Position numbers and translations under genes: made by a program. From the NCBI GenBank assembly GCA_002384685.1, contig DGAZ01000015.1, positions 1-38,006 on the forward strand: a stretch of 38,006 nucleotides of DNA, given 5' to 3'. Below the pieces are notes generated by a model. That model was not told where the DNA came from. It saw only the letters and a list, made by a program, of their open reading frames with translations, and did no database searches. The stretch comes from Methylophilales bacterium UBA4017. GTDB taxonomy: Bacteria; Pseudomonadota; Gammaproteobacteria; Burkholderiales; Methylophilaceae. Of this stretch, positions 23,554 through 31,796 are shown one piece after another; the first letter of the stretch is position 1; each line of letters starts with the position of its first letter.

Positions 23554-25737
23554 ATGAAGTGGCTACACATAGCGGTCTATGTATTACTTTTTAATGCAAC
23601 ATTTGTATTTTCAGAAACAATTACCAGATCAATTGGTATTGAGGTTGTTGATAACAAAGAAACACCTTTTTCGGATACGAGCCTTGACCTAGGATTTATG
23701 AACATTAAAAAGACTATCAGTGTCGACACTGGTAATTTACTTAATGAATTCTTGGGTGTAAATGCCATTAAGAGTGGCGGGTTTTCAAGCTTACCTTCGG
23801 TTCAAGGTTTATCTGGTGATAGGATTAGTATAAAAATTGACGGTATGAGCCTTATATCATCATGCGCTAACCACATGAACCCTCCATTATCTTATACCAG
23901 TCCAGCAAATATAAACGATATAGATGTTTTGGCCGGACTGTCTTCTGTTAGCCAGGGAGGGGACAATATTGGTGGTGTCATTAACATAAAATCACATAAT
24001 ATGATGTTTGGGGAAGATGAAAAGCCAGTGACAAAAGGCAGCATTCAATTCTTTTTTCAAAGTAATAATGATTCGGCTGGCATCAACCTCAACCTAACAG
24101 CAGCTAGCGGGGACAAGGCTTTTAAATACTTTGGGTCTTTTGTTGAGGCAAATAACTCCTATACCGGAGCTTCCTTCAAGGACTCAGGAGCTTCTGCTAG
24201 TGGAAGGGGATATTTAGCTGGAGATGAGATTGGATCGTCTCGATTTAAAAATCAAAACCATCAATTCACCTTAGCTAAAAAGGATGGACAGCATTATTAT
24301 GAAGCCATGTTTGCATACCAAGACAGCCCCTATCAGTCCTTTCCTAATCAGAGGATGGATTCCGTGGGAAATACAAACTACCAATTTAATATGAGATATC
24401 GGGCAGAATATGATTGGGGTAAAGTAAGCTCACAAATATATTATGAAGACACCAACCATAAGCACAACTTCGCTGATGACAAGCAATTTCTCTATCCCAA
24501 TAGTTATGGCATGCCTATGGAGGCAAATGGAAAAACATTTGGGTTCTTGGCAGACGGAGATGTATTTATGGATGATAAAAGCACCCTAAAGATAGGCGCT
24601 GAGATACAGCTATATGGATTAGATGACAAGTGGGAGTCGAATCCCTCAGGCCAAGGCATGATGAGCGGGAATGACTTCTATAATATTAATGATGGTGAAC
24701 GAGATAGGTATGATATTTATACTCAACTGGATACGCTCTGGTCTGATAGGTGGCTGTCCTCCATTGGATTAAGATATGGATTGGTTCAGACTGACAGCGG
24801 CTATGTGCAGGGCTATAATCCTAATAACAACATGGGCTCCAATCAGTTAGATGATTCTGTTGCGTTCAACAACAGAGATCGGTCTAAAACAGATAACAAT
24901 ATCAATTTAAGTATGCTGGGAAAATATACGCCCAATAAATTATCCTCATTAGAGTTTGGGTATACTATAAAAAGTAAAAGCCCGAATCTTTACCAACGAT
25001 ATACCTGGTCTACGTGGACAATGGCCGCTAACATGAACAATCTTTATGGTGATGGTAATGGTTATGTTGGTAATGTGGATCTTAAACCCGAAACAGCGCA
25101 TAAGATTGGTTTTTTAATCGATCATGCCGGATCAGACGGGAGGTGGATGATTAAAATAAACCCATACTATTCCTTCATAGATGACTATATCGATGTCGAA
25201 TCTCTTTCCTATCGCACTGATGACGGATATAGCAATTTACAGTTTAATAATCATGATGCTACGATTGCAGGCATAGATATTGCTGCTAAGAGAAATATTT
25301 TTGAGTCATGGGGTTATGGAAAATATAACCTATCCGCTAAATTCAATTATCAGCGTGGAAGGAATCTAGATAACAGCACCGACCTATACAATCTTATGCC
25401 GGCCAACTTAACCATGAGTTTTAATCAAGAGCTTGGTAAATGGCAAAATAGCTTTGTGGTGAGGATGGTAGATAAAAAAACGTATACCGATGGCGTAAGA
25501 CACGAAAGAGAAACCGATGCATTCACTATTGCAGATCTTTATTCATCCTATCAATTTAAGGATTTAAAGATCGTTGGTAGCGTTGAAAATATTTTTAATC
25601 GAGCATACGATAACCCTAATGGGGGCGAGTATCTTGGGCAAGGAGCTACCATGAGCACAGGTATATCAAGGTCATCTTCTTCTCAGGTACCCGGTATTGG
25701 ACGCTCCCTTAATCTTTCTTTGTCTTATTCATTTTAA
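23554..25737 (+). CDS. TonB-dependent outer-membrane copper receptor (OprC/NosA-like)
   Basis: 727 residues. A signal peptide (about 1-20, ending FVFS) is followed by a plug domain (about 50-150: PSVQGLSGDRISIKIDG, GGDNIGGVINIKS) and a 22-strand-type barrel ending in the aromatic SLSYSF outer-membrane signature. In the plug, Cys104-A-N-H-Met108 followed by NPP matches the CxxxM copper-binding segment known in OprC and NosA, which points to copper rather than iron-siderophore uptake. Several Met-rich stretches (GQGMMSG, NMGSN, AANMNN) fit metal binding. No clear TonB box is visible. Substrate assignment rests on the CxxxM motif and the DUF2946 neighbour. No TonB/ExbBD gene is in the window. 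Confidence 0.85.
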   Translation: MKWLHIAVYVLLFNATFVFSETITRSIGIEVVDNKETPFSDTSLDLGFMNIKKTISVDTGNLLNEFLGVNAIKSGGFSSLPSVQGLSGDRISIKIDGMSLISSCANHMNPPLSYTSPANINDIDVLAGLSSVSQGGDNIGGVINIKSHNMMFGEDEKPVTKGSIQFFFQSNNDSAGINLNLTAASGDKAFKYFGSFVEANNSYTGASFKDSGASASGRGYLAGDEIGSSRFKNQNHQFTLAKKDGQHYYEAMFAYQDSPYQSFPNQRMDSVGNTNYQFNMRYRAEYDWGKVSSQIYYEDTNHKHNFADDKQFLYPNSYGMPMEANGKTFGFLADGDVFMDDKSTLKIGAEIQLYGLDDKWESNPSGQGMMSGNDFYNINDGERDRYDIYTQLDTLWSDRWLSSIGLRYGLVQTDSGYVQGYNPNNNMGSNQLDDSVAFNNRDRSKTDNNINLSMLGKYTPNKLSSLEFGYTIKSKSPNLYQRYTWSTWTMAANMNNLYGDGNGYVGNVDLKPETAHKIGFLIDHAGSDGRWMIKINPYYSFIDDYIDVESLSYRTDDGYSNLQFNNHDATIAGIDIAAKRNIFESWGYGKYNLSAKFNYQRGRNLDNSTDLYNLMPANLTMSFNQELGKWQNSFVVRMVDKKTYTDGVRHERETDAFTIADLYSSYQFKDLKIVGSVENIFNRAYDNPNGGEYLGQGATMSTGISRSSSSQVPGIGRSLNLSLSYSF

Positions 25738-25740
25738 TTG

Positions 25741-25758
25741 TTATGGTATTTACCATAA
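25741..25758. repeat. Perfect 18-bp dyad upstream of yjbQ
   Basis: TTATGGTA, two T, TACCATAA. The right arm shares its last two A with the AAGGAG ribosome-binding site of yjbQ (25757-25762). It may be a weak hairpin or a protein operator. No T run follows, so it is not a terminator for the receptor gene. Confidence 0.6.
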
Positions 25759-25773
25759 GGAGCGATAAATTAG

Positions 25774-26193
25774 ATGCAACAATTTTTCCATGAACTAAAA
25801 AAATCAACATCAGGACGGAGTCTCTATGATATTACGGAAGATATTGGAATGTGGGTCCAATCTCAATCGGTTGCCAATGGACTACTAACCCTTCACATAC
25901 AGCACACATCCGCTAGTCTTCTTATAAATGAGAACTATGATAGCGATGTTTTAGTAGACCTAGAAAATTTTTTTTCGAGACTTGTAGTGGATGGAGATAA
26001 CCACTTTATTCATACAACAGAAGGGCCTGACGATATGCCGGCTCATATTAGAACTGCATTAACCCAAACATCATTATCAATTCCGGTGAAGGACAAGCGA
26101 GCATTACTGGGACAATGGCAAGGCATATTTATTTATGAGCATCGCTATGGCGAATTTAATCGTAGAGTCAATCTTCATTTAATTGGAGAGTAA
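25774..26193 (+). CDS. yjbQ: YjbQ family protein (UPF0047; secondary thiamine-phosphate synthase)
   Basis: 139-residue UPF0047 protein with the conserved blocks IQHTSASLLINE, TEGPDDMPAHIRTAL and LLGQWQGIFIYEHR, including the histidines proposed as metal ligands. E. coli YjbQ is known to give weak thiamine-phosphate synthase activity when overexpressed; its normal role is unclear. A strong AAGGAG lies 11 bases before the ATG. It ends one base from the convergent envC gene. Confidence 0.9.
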   Translation: MQQFFHELKKSTSGRSLYDITEDIGMWVQSQSVANGLLTLHIQHTSASLLINENYDSDVLVDLENFFSRLVVDGDNHFIHTTEGPDDMPAHIRTALTQTSLSIPVKDKRALLGQWQGIFIYEHRYGEFNRRVNLHLIGE

Positions 26194-26194
26194 G

Positions 26195-27415
26195 TTACTT
26201 TAGTGTAGTCCATGACATAGGGTTAAATGGCTTACTATTTTTTCGTAGTTCGTAATACAGCCCATTAGAGTTATTACCCCCACTATTGCCAACGGTAGCT
26301 ATTTGATCGCCACCATTAACCATATCGTTTTGTTTCTTTAGTAATGATTCATTGTTTCCATAAAGGCTCATATAGTTCCCCCCATGATCAATAATAAGAA
26401 TGTTTCCAAAGCCCCTTAACCAGTCTGAGAAAACTACCCGGCCTTTAGCAACGGCATATACAGGATCAGCTTCGTTTGCTTTAATAAAGACACCCTTCCA
26501 AACAATACCTGTATCAGGTCTTTTTTCTCCAAATTTATGAATAATTTTACCTTTGACTGGAAGTTTTAATTGTTTCTTTAATTTTTGAAAGTTTAACTTG
26601 TCCAAAGAACTGTCAGGTAAGGACTTGTTGTCTGCAACAATCTTCTCTTGTTTTACCCTTTTTTTAGTTTCTGCTCGTGATTTTTCTATGAGACTCCTAA
26701 TGATACTAGTAAGTTTTTTTTCGTCAGCAATAAGCTTTTCTTTTATTTTTTTCTGTGACTTTATTTCAGAATTAATTTTTTTAAGAATATTTTTTTTCTT
26801 TGCTTTTTCTTTTTCCAAAGCCTTAGCTTTTTTTTCTGTTTCTTTTTTTAATGAAGCAATTTTCTTAATGGTGACCCCAATATTTTCTTTATTTTTCTCT
26901 ACCTTAAGAAAGTCGCGCTTAATTTCTTTAATATTATTGCTTTGAGCTTTTGACAAAAAACCTAAGTATCTTTGCTCTCTTGATATTTGGTTAGGATTAA
27001 TTCCCTCCAACAGCATTTGAAGCGTACTTAATTGACCTTGCGTATAGCTATGGTAGTAATTAAGGGATAGATCATTTTTTCTTTTTTCAATATTTTGCTC
27101 TAATTCACTTAGTTCTTTTTTAAGGCTAGCTAATTTTTTCTTGGTATCTTTTGCCTTCTTTTTAATTTTATAGATTTCTTTTTTAGTCTTGCTGATCTTT
27201 TTTTCTTCTTTTTTCAGCTCTTGAGTAATACCTTTTTTAACTTTAGTTTTTTTATCAATCTGTTTATCTAGATCATTAATTTTTTGTTGGATATTTTCTA
27301 AATCACTTTGCGTGCCATTGACGGTTTCATTTGCATAGATATTGCTGGTATTAAAAATAGCGATAATAAGAAAACTAAGTGTAAGACTAGCTAAAGAAAA
27401 TATTTTTTTTTGCAT
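26195..27415 (-). CDS. envC: Murein hydrolase activator EnvC (degenerate LytM protein)
   Basis: 406 residues. Signal peptide 1-28 (ending NIYA), a long Lys/Glu-rich coiled coil (about 35-265), then a LytM/M23 domain (about 290-406). The catalytic ligands are missing: the expected HxGxD region reads WKGVFIKANEAD and the LHxELR region reads LYYELR, as in EnvC and NlpD, which activate AmiA/AmiB-type amidases instead of cutting peptidoglycan. The ATG overlaps the gpmI stop (TAATG). A run of nine A follows ATGC. gpmI-envC is the standard order. Confidence 0.93.
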   Translation of the reverse strand: MQKKIFSLASLTLSFLIIAIFNTSNIYANETVNGTQSDLENIQQKINDLDKQIDKKTKVKKGITQELKKEEKKISKTKKEIYKIKKKAKDTKKKLASLKKELSELEQNIEKRKNDLSLNYYHSYTQGQLSTLQMLLEGINPNQISREQRYLGFLSKAQSNNIKEIKRDFLKVEKNKENIGVTIKKIASLKKETEKKAKALEKEKAKKKNILKKINSEIKSQKKIKEKLIADEKKLTSIIRSLIEKSRAETKKRVKQEKIVADNKSLPDSSLDKLNFQKLKKQLKLPVKGKIIHKFGEKRPDTGIVWKGVFIKANEADPVYAVAKGRVVFSDWLRGFGNILIIDHGGNYMSLYGNNESLLKKQNDMVNGGDQIATVGNSGGNNSNGLYYELRKNSKPFNPMSWTTLK

Positions 27416-28944
27416 TAAATTTTTATGAGATTTGTTCCAGTCATTTCTGATGGCACTTTTTCATTCATAAGCATTAGTATAGTGGGAGCTATATCCGATA
27501 GGTTACCCGCCTCTCTTAAGGAGATTTTTTCATTCATATACAAAAATGGAACAAGATTGGTCGTGTGTTGGGTGTGCGGTTGGTTATTAGCTTCGTCTTG
27601 CATCATTTCAGCATTACCGTGATCCGCAGTGATCAAAAGATCACCGCTACTTTTTACTACTGAATCAGCCACTATTCCTATGCATTTATCTAATGCCTCA
27701 ATAGCTTTGATAGCTGCAGCCATAATTCCTGTATGACCAACCATGTCACCATTCGCATAATTGCAAATAATTAAATCGTATTTTCCTGAATCTATCGCCT
27801 CGGTAAGTTTATCCGTTAACTCAAAAGCACTCATCTCAGGCTGTAGGTCATAAGTTGCCACTTTCGGTGACGGTATTAGCATTCTTTCTTCACCTGCGTA
27901 AACTTTTTCTTCACCACCATTAAAGAAAAAAGTCACATGTGGGTATTTTTCCGTTTCAGCTATGCGAAGTTGCTTCCTTCCGATTTTAGAAACTATCTCG
28001 CCTAATGTATTTTTTATTTCAATTGGTTTGAATATGGGAATTGCTCTCAATTGATTTTTGTCATGACTTGTTAGGGAGAAGTATTTTAAGTTTTTAGGTC
28101 TATACATACGAGTAAATCCATCGAATGTGTCATTTAATATGCTGTTGGTTAGCTGCCTTGCACGATCCGACCTAAAATTCATAAATACTATTGCGTCATG
28201 CTCCTCTATCTTAAGGCCTGTATTGTTAATCGATGTGGGCGATATAAACTCGTCATTTTCATCACGAGCATATCCCGCTTCTAGGGCATCTAATGCAGAT
28301 TTAGCAGAAAACTTCGCACTATGGTTGACCACTAAATTGTATGCAGCCTCTGTCCTCTCCCATCGGCCATCCCTATCCATTGCATAAAAACGACCACAAA
28401 CGGACACTATCTCTCCAATGCCATTTTTCTTACAAAAAGCCTCTAATTTAGCAATGTATTTCATTGCGCTTCTAGGCGGTGTATCACGACCATCTAGAAA
28501 AACATGTATAAAAACCTTGTTCACCTTGTTCATTTTAGCAAGCTTCAATATAGCGTCGTAATGATCGATATGGCTATGAACACCGCCATCAGAAATGAGG
28601 CCAAAAAGATGGAGGGATTGGTTGGTTAAATGTAAGTCTGAGAGGGCTTTATTAAGCTCGTCGTTGGAAAAAAAAGATAGGTCGATAATGCTGTTGTTAA
28701 TTCTTTCCAGATCATGATAAATAATCCTTCCAGAGCCAATAGTAAGATGACCAACCTCCGAGTTTCCCATCTGCCCTCGAGGAAGCCCCACATAGGACTC
28801 TGATGCATTTATTAAGGTGTGGGGGTACTTGGATCTTAAATTATCCCAGTTTGGAGTATGTGCTGCTGCAATGGCATTATTTTTGGTTTCTGCATTATGG
28901 CCAAAGCCATCTAAAATTAAAAGAACCACTGTTTTTTTTTGCAT
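27415..28944 (-). CDS. gpmI: 2,3-bisphosphoglycerate-independent phosphoglycerate mutase
   Basis: Glycolytic enzyme of about 509 residues interconverting 3- and 2-phosphoglycerate through a phosphoserine. The alkaline-phosphatase-like metal motifs are present: LLILDGFG at the start, the nucleophile Ser in GQMGNSEVGH, HVFLDGRDTPP, FMNFRSDRARQL, ICNYANGDMVGHTG, ITADHGNAE and PHTQHTTNLVPFL. ATG at 28944 is preferred (GAAG upstream); a GTG at 28953 would add three residues. Like envC it begins ATGC followed by nine A. Confidence 0.95.
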   Translation of the reverse strand: MQKKTVVLLILDGFGHNAETKNNAIAAAHTPNWDNLRSKYPHTLINASESYVGLPRGQMGNSEVGHLTIGSGRIIYHDLERINNSIIDLSFFSNDELNKALSDLHLTNQSLHLFGLISDGGVHSHIDHYDAILKLAKMNKVNKVFIHVFLDGRDTPPRSAMKYIAKLEAFCKKNGIGEIVSVCGRFYAMDRDGRWERTEAAYNLVVNHSAKFSAKSALDALEAGYARDENDEFISPTSINNTGLKIEEHDAIVFMNFRSDRARQLTNSILNDTFDGFTRMYRPKNLKYFSLTSHDKNQLRAIPIFKPIEIKNTLGEIVSKIGRKQLRIAETEKYPHVTFFFNGGEEKVYAGEERMLIPSPKVATYDLQPEMSAFELTDKLTEAIDSGKYDLIICNYANGDMVGHTGIMAAAIKAIEALDKCIGIVADSVVKSSGDLLITADHGNAEMMQDEANNQPHTQHTTNLVPFLYMNEKISLREAGNLSDIAPTILMLMNEKVPSEMTGTNLIKI

Positions 28945-29005
28945 TACCGACACTTCATTAATTTTTTAAAAAATTCCAATTAATCAATTATAATGCCTCT
29001 TTTAA

Positions 29006-29039
29006 AATTAGCCATGAAAATAGCTAATTGATTTTTTTT
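29006..29039 (+). promoter_or_regulatory. Leader hairpin with T8 before the rhodanese gene
   Basis: AATTAGC (29006-29012), a 10-base loop, GCTAATT (29023-29029), then T8 at 29032-29039 directly before the GGAG ribosome-binding site. A consensus TATAAT at 28989-28994 upstream (overlapping a minus-strand TATAAT at 28987-28992) could be the promoter, although no good -35 is visible. The shape is that of a weak terminator or attenuator, but the stem is AT-rich. Confidence 0.35.
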
Positions 29040-29049
29040 GGAGCCGGAA

Positions 29050-29460
29050 TTGAATTTTTTTGCTAATAATATTGCTTTAGTTTTTCTTGTTTTAGTTTCT
29101 GGTGGACTACTATTGTTTCCAAAGCTCTTTTCTTCCTCTCAGAAAGCAATTTCAGTGAGAGAATCTGTGATTCTTATGAATAAAGAAAATATTGTTCTTG
29201 TAGATGTAAGAAGCCCTGAAGATTTTATTGCAGGAAAAATTACTAATGCTATAAATATACCGTTAGATAAGATAGCAGACCACGCAGAACAGCTTCAAAA
29301 ATACTCAAAAAAACAACTACTTTTCTATTGCCAAAAAGGCTTTCGTTCTTCGCAAGCGGTCAAGATTGTTTCTAAGCTAGGTTTGAATAATAGTGTCAGC
29401 ATTGATGGCGGAATGGATGCTTGGGCTAAAGAAAATTTACCAATAGTTTCAGGAGCTTAA
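29050..29460 (+). CDS. Membrane-anchored rhodanese-like protein (YibN-like)
   Basis: 136 residues. An N-terminal membrane helix (about 4-24) is followed by a rhodanese domain with VLVDVRSPEDFIAGKITNAINIP and the active-site loop YCQKGFRS with the catalytic Cys. Such proteins carry sulfane sulfur. TTG at 29050 is chosen because GGAG lies 6 bases before it; the earlier TTG at 29038 would place the ribosome-binding site inside the gene. It precedes grxC, secB and gpsA, the same order as E. coli yibN-grxC-secB-gpsA. The exact physiological role is not known from sequence. Confidence 0.9.
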   Translation: MNFFANNIALVFLVLVSGGLLLFPKLFSSSQKAISVRESVILMNKENIVLVDVRSPEDFIAGKITNAINIPLDKIADHAEQLQKYSKKQLLFYCQKGFRSSQAVKIVSKLGLNNSVSIDGGMDAWAKENLPIVSGA

Positions 29461-29462
29461 AC

Positions 29463-29720
29463 ATGAAAAAAATTCTTATGTACACTAGCAATCATTGCCC
29501 TTATTGCAGTAATGCTGAGCAGTTGTTAAAAAATAAAGGTGTTACCGTTGTTGATAAATTATATGTGGATCAAGACCCAGATGTTCTATCGGAGATGATG
29601 GAAAAAACGGGTAAAAGAACCGTGCCACAAATTTTTATTGGGGATATTTATGTTGGGGGTTTTGACGATTTACGAAAAAGTGATTTATCAGGGGAGCTTG
29701 AAAAAATCTTAGTGGGCTAA
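29463..29720 (+). CDS. grxC: Glutaredoxin 3
   Basis: 85-residue dithiol glutaredoxin with the CPYC active site (residues 13-16), the TVPQIFIGD cis-proline segment and GGFDDL glutathione-binding end. It reduces disulfides using glutathione. It starts 2 bases after the rhodanese stop. An 80-base gap with inverted repeats separates it from secB. Confidence 0.96.
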   Translation: MKKILMYTSNHCPYCSNAEQLLKNKGVTVVDKLYVDQDPDVLSEMMEKTGKRTVPQIFIGDIYVGGFDDLRKSDLSGELEKILVG

Positions 29721-29731
29721 TTATTTGCTGC

Positions 29732-29776
29732 TTAAAGGTTCATACTTTATGTATAAAGCGATAGAATAACCTTTAA
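29732..29776. repeat. Nested inverted repeats upstream of secB
   Basis: Outer arms TTAAAGGTT (29732-29740) and AACCTTTAA (29768-29776) are perfectly complementary over 9 bp. Between them CTTTAT (29745-29750) and ATAAAG (29753-29758) form an inner 6-bp dyad. No T tract follows. A TATAAT at 29783-29788 lies just downstream but has no recognisable -35. It may be an RNA structure in the grxC-secB leader or a DNA operator. Confidence 0.55.
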
Positions 29777-29800
29777 TTTATTTATAATACTGGAAAAAAT

Positions 29801-30343
29801 ATGGCTGAAGACAAAAAATTAAAAAATGTTGCGGCAAAGAAACCTGCAGCAAAAAAAACAAAAGTAAATACTTCCTCGGTGAGAAATGAGGCGCAGGAAC
29901 AGGGACCTGGCTTTGGAATTGAAAAACTTTTCTTAAAAGATGTGTCTGTAGAGGTACCAAATTCACCGGAGATATTTACTTCACGCGAGGCTCCTCAGAT
30001 AAGCATTGAGCTTAACAATAACGCTAAACCACTTTCGGATGGGTTTTTTGAAGTTGCACTTCAAATAACCGTTACTTCAAAACAGGCTGATAAGACAGCT
30101 TTCTTGATTGATGTTACTCAGGCTGGTATTTTTGCCATAAAAAATGTTCCAGAGCAAGGTTTAGAGCCAATACTGGCCATCACATGTCCGAATATACTTT
30201 TTCCTTATGCAAGGGAAGCTATATCAGACTTAGTAATTAAGGCAGGATTTAGCCCTGTTTTACTTAACCCAATTAATTTTGAAACTCTTTATATGCAACA
30301 AAAAGAACAGCAAGCAGGTGGATCTTCACCGAATGTCAATTAA
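29801..30343 (+). CDS. secB: Protein-export chaperone SecB
   Basis: Tetrameric cytosolic chaperone that keeps preproteins unfolded and hands them to SecA. The core (about 38-170) has FGIEKLFLKDVSVEVPNSP, FFEVALQITVTSK and the SecA-binding C-terminal region CPNILFPYAREAISDLVIKAGFSPVLLNPINFETLY. At 180 residues it is longer than E. coli SecB (155), because of a Lys/Ala-rich extension of about 35 residues at the N terminus. It overlaps the next gene by 11 bases. Confidence 0.96.
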   Translation: MAEDKKLKNVAAKKPAAKKTKVNTSSVRNEAQEQGPGFGIEKLFLKDVSVEVPNSPEIFTSREAPQISIELNNNAKPLSDGFFEVALQITVTSKQADKTAFLIDVTQAGIFAIKNVPEQGLEPILAITCPNILFPYAREAISDLVIKAGFSPVLLNPINFETLYMQQKEQQAGGSSPNVN

Positions 30344-30797
30344 TCGATTTTTTCAAACGCCTCTATTTGTAATCTTATTAGTCGCTGTATTTATTCAGCC
30401 AGTATCATCGGCTGAATTTATAGCAGTTAAATCTAAAAAAACTATTCTTTACGAAGGCCCGTCAGACACAACCAGCAAAGAGTTCATTGTTACAGAGTCC
30501 TATCCATTACAAGTGCTTGTCAAGCTCAAGGACTGGGTAAAAGTTAAGGATCATGTGGGTAGGATGAGTTGGGTAAAAGTTCAGGATACATCCATCGAAA
30601 GAACCATCATGACTTTGAAACCAAATGTTATCGTGTTTTATAAAGCCTCTTTTTCAAGTGTTAAATTAGCTGATGTGGGTCAAAATGTTGCTTTAAAACT
30701 TCTCTCAACAGTCCAAACAGACGGATGGATCGAAGTAAAAACGCTTACCCAAAATATTGAGGGCTTTATAAGGGCTCAGGATGTTTGGGGCATATAA
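30333..30797 (+). CDS. Exported bacterial SH3-domain protein
   Basis: 154 residues. ATG at 30333 is chosen because it gives a clear signal peptide (MSINRFFQTPLFVILLVAVF, ending SSA) directly at the N terminus; the longer frame adds residues encoded inside secB. The mature part has two bacterial SH3-like (DUF1058-type) repeats: FIAVKSKKTILYEGPS...VKDHVGRMSWV and VIVFYKASFSSVKLADVG...GFIRAQDVWGI. Function is unknown; such proteins are found between secB and gpsA in Betaproteobacteria and may bind cell-wall components. gpsA starts 3 bases later. Confidence 0.8.
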   Translation: MSINRFFQTPLFVILLVAVFIQPVSSAEFIAVKSKKTILYEGPSDTTSKEFIVTESYPLQVLVKLKDWVKVKDHVGRMSWVKVQDTSIERTIMTLKPNVIVFYKASFSSVKLADVGQNVALKLLSTVQTDGWIEVKTLTQNIEGFIRAQDVWGI

Positions 30798-30800
30798 GTC

Positions 30801-31796
30801 ATGAAAATATCAGTATTAGGAGCCGGCGCATGGGGAACAGCGTTAGCTATACATTTAGCAAAAAAGCATCAAGTTATATTGTGGGCAAGAAATGGGTCGC
30901 ATATCTCCGGGATGAGAAAAGCGCGTAGCAACCCTAAATATCTTGGAAATTTTCAATTTCCAGAGCAATTATTTTTAGATAATGACCTACAAAGTGCTGT
31001 AGTATCTGCGGACTTAATAATCTCTGCAGTTCCTACCTCTGCTTTCCGTGATTTGCTGTCAGAGTTAAAAAAATTGAATAATCTTCCTATCATATGGGCT
31101 AATAAGGGGCTTGAGGTTGGCACTGGTATGTTGCCACATGAGGTCGCTTTAGATGTCTTGGGTGATCCAGGATCAACTAATAGAAATTTTGGGGTTATTT
31201 CGGGCCCGAGCTTCGCGGCAGAGCTAGTAAGAGAGCTTCCAACAGCAGTAACATTAGCTGCAACCAGCGATGATTTGAGTAAGCTTGCTGCTAATGCATT
31301 CCATCATGGCAGCATGCGTATATACACCAGTAAAGATGTTGCGGGTGTGTCTGTCGGAGGAGCTCTTAAAAATGTAATCGCTATCGCAGCAGGAATATCA
31401 GATGGTATGGGTTTTGGTAACAACGCCAGAGCTGCAATCATTACAAGAGGTTTAGCTGAAATTTCTCGATTTGGCGAGGCAATAGGAGCAAGCCCTGATA
31501 CTTTTGGTGGCTTGGCCGGCGCAGGTGATTTGGTTTTAACTTGTACAGGAGAATATTCCCGAAATAGGGAGGTAGGCATACGTCTGGCGCAAGGCCGACC
31601 TATTAGAGAAATTCTGGATGGATTGGGTCATGTAGCAGAGGGTGTTTATACTGCGAAAGAGGTTATAAGTAGGAGCGGCCTCCTTAGCATTGATATGCCA
31701 ATAACCTATGAAGTTTCTCAGGTGATTCACAATAGTAAGCCCCCTAAAGACGCTGTACAGGATTTATTAGGAAGAGACATAAAGTCTGAGCATTAA
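30801..31796 (+). CDS. gpsA: NAD(P)-dependent glycerol-3-phosphate dehydrogenase
   Basis: 331-residue cytosolic enzyme that reduces dihydroxyacetone phosphate to sn-glycerol 3-phosphate for phospholipid synthesis. The Rossmann motif GAGAWGTALA is at 7-16; then WANKGLE, SGPSFAAEL, GGALKNVIAIAAGISDGMGFGNNARAAIITRGLAE (catalytic Lys) and GLAGAGDLVLTCTGEYSRNR. It ends with a 4-base convergent overlap with trmL. Confidence 0.96.
   Translation: MKISVLGAGAWGTALAIHLAKKHQVILWARNGSHISGMRKARSNPKYLGNFQFPEQLFLDNDLQSAVVSADLIISAVPTSAFRDLLSELKKLNNLPIIWANKGLEVGTGMLPHEVALDVLGDPGSTNRNFGVISGPSFAAELVRELPTAVTLAATSDDLSKLAANAFHHGSMRIYTSKDVAGVSVGGALKNVIAIAAGISDGMGFGNNARAAIITRGLAEISRFGEAIGASPDTFGGLAGAGDLVLTCTGEYSRNREVGIRLAQGRPIREILDGLGHVAEGVYTAKEVISRSGLLSIDMPITYEVSQVIHNSKPPKDAVQDLLGRDIKSEH

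Noticed and set aside
26598..26945. Plus-strand 115-aa ORF inside envC
   Set aside because: It is the Phe/Ser-rich shadow of the Lys/Glu-rich coiled coil on the other strand.
29038..29049. TTG at 29038 as rhodanese start
   Set aside because: It would put the GGAG ribosome-binding site inside the gene; TTG 29050 is correctly spaced.
30279..30332. Longer SH3-protein ORF starting inside secB
   Set aside because: The ATG at 30333 places a normal signal peptide at the N terminus.
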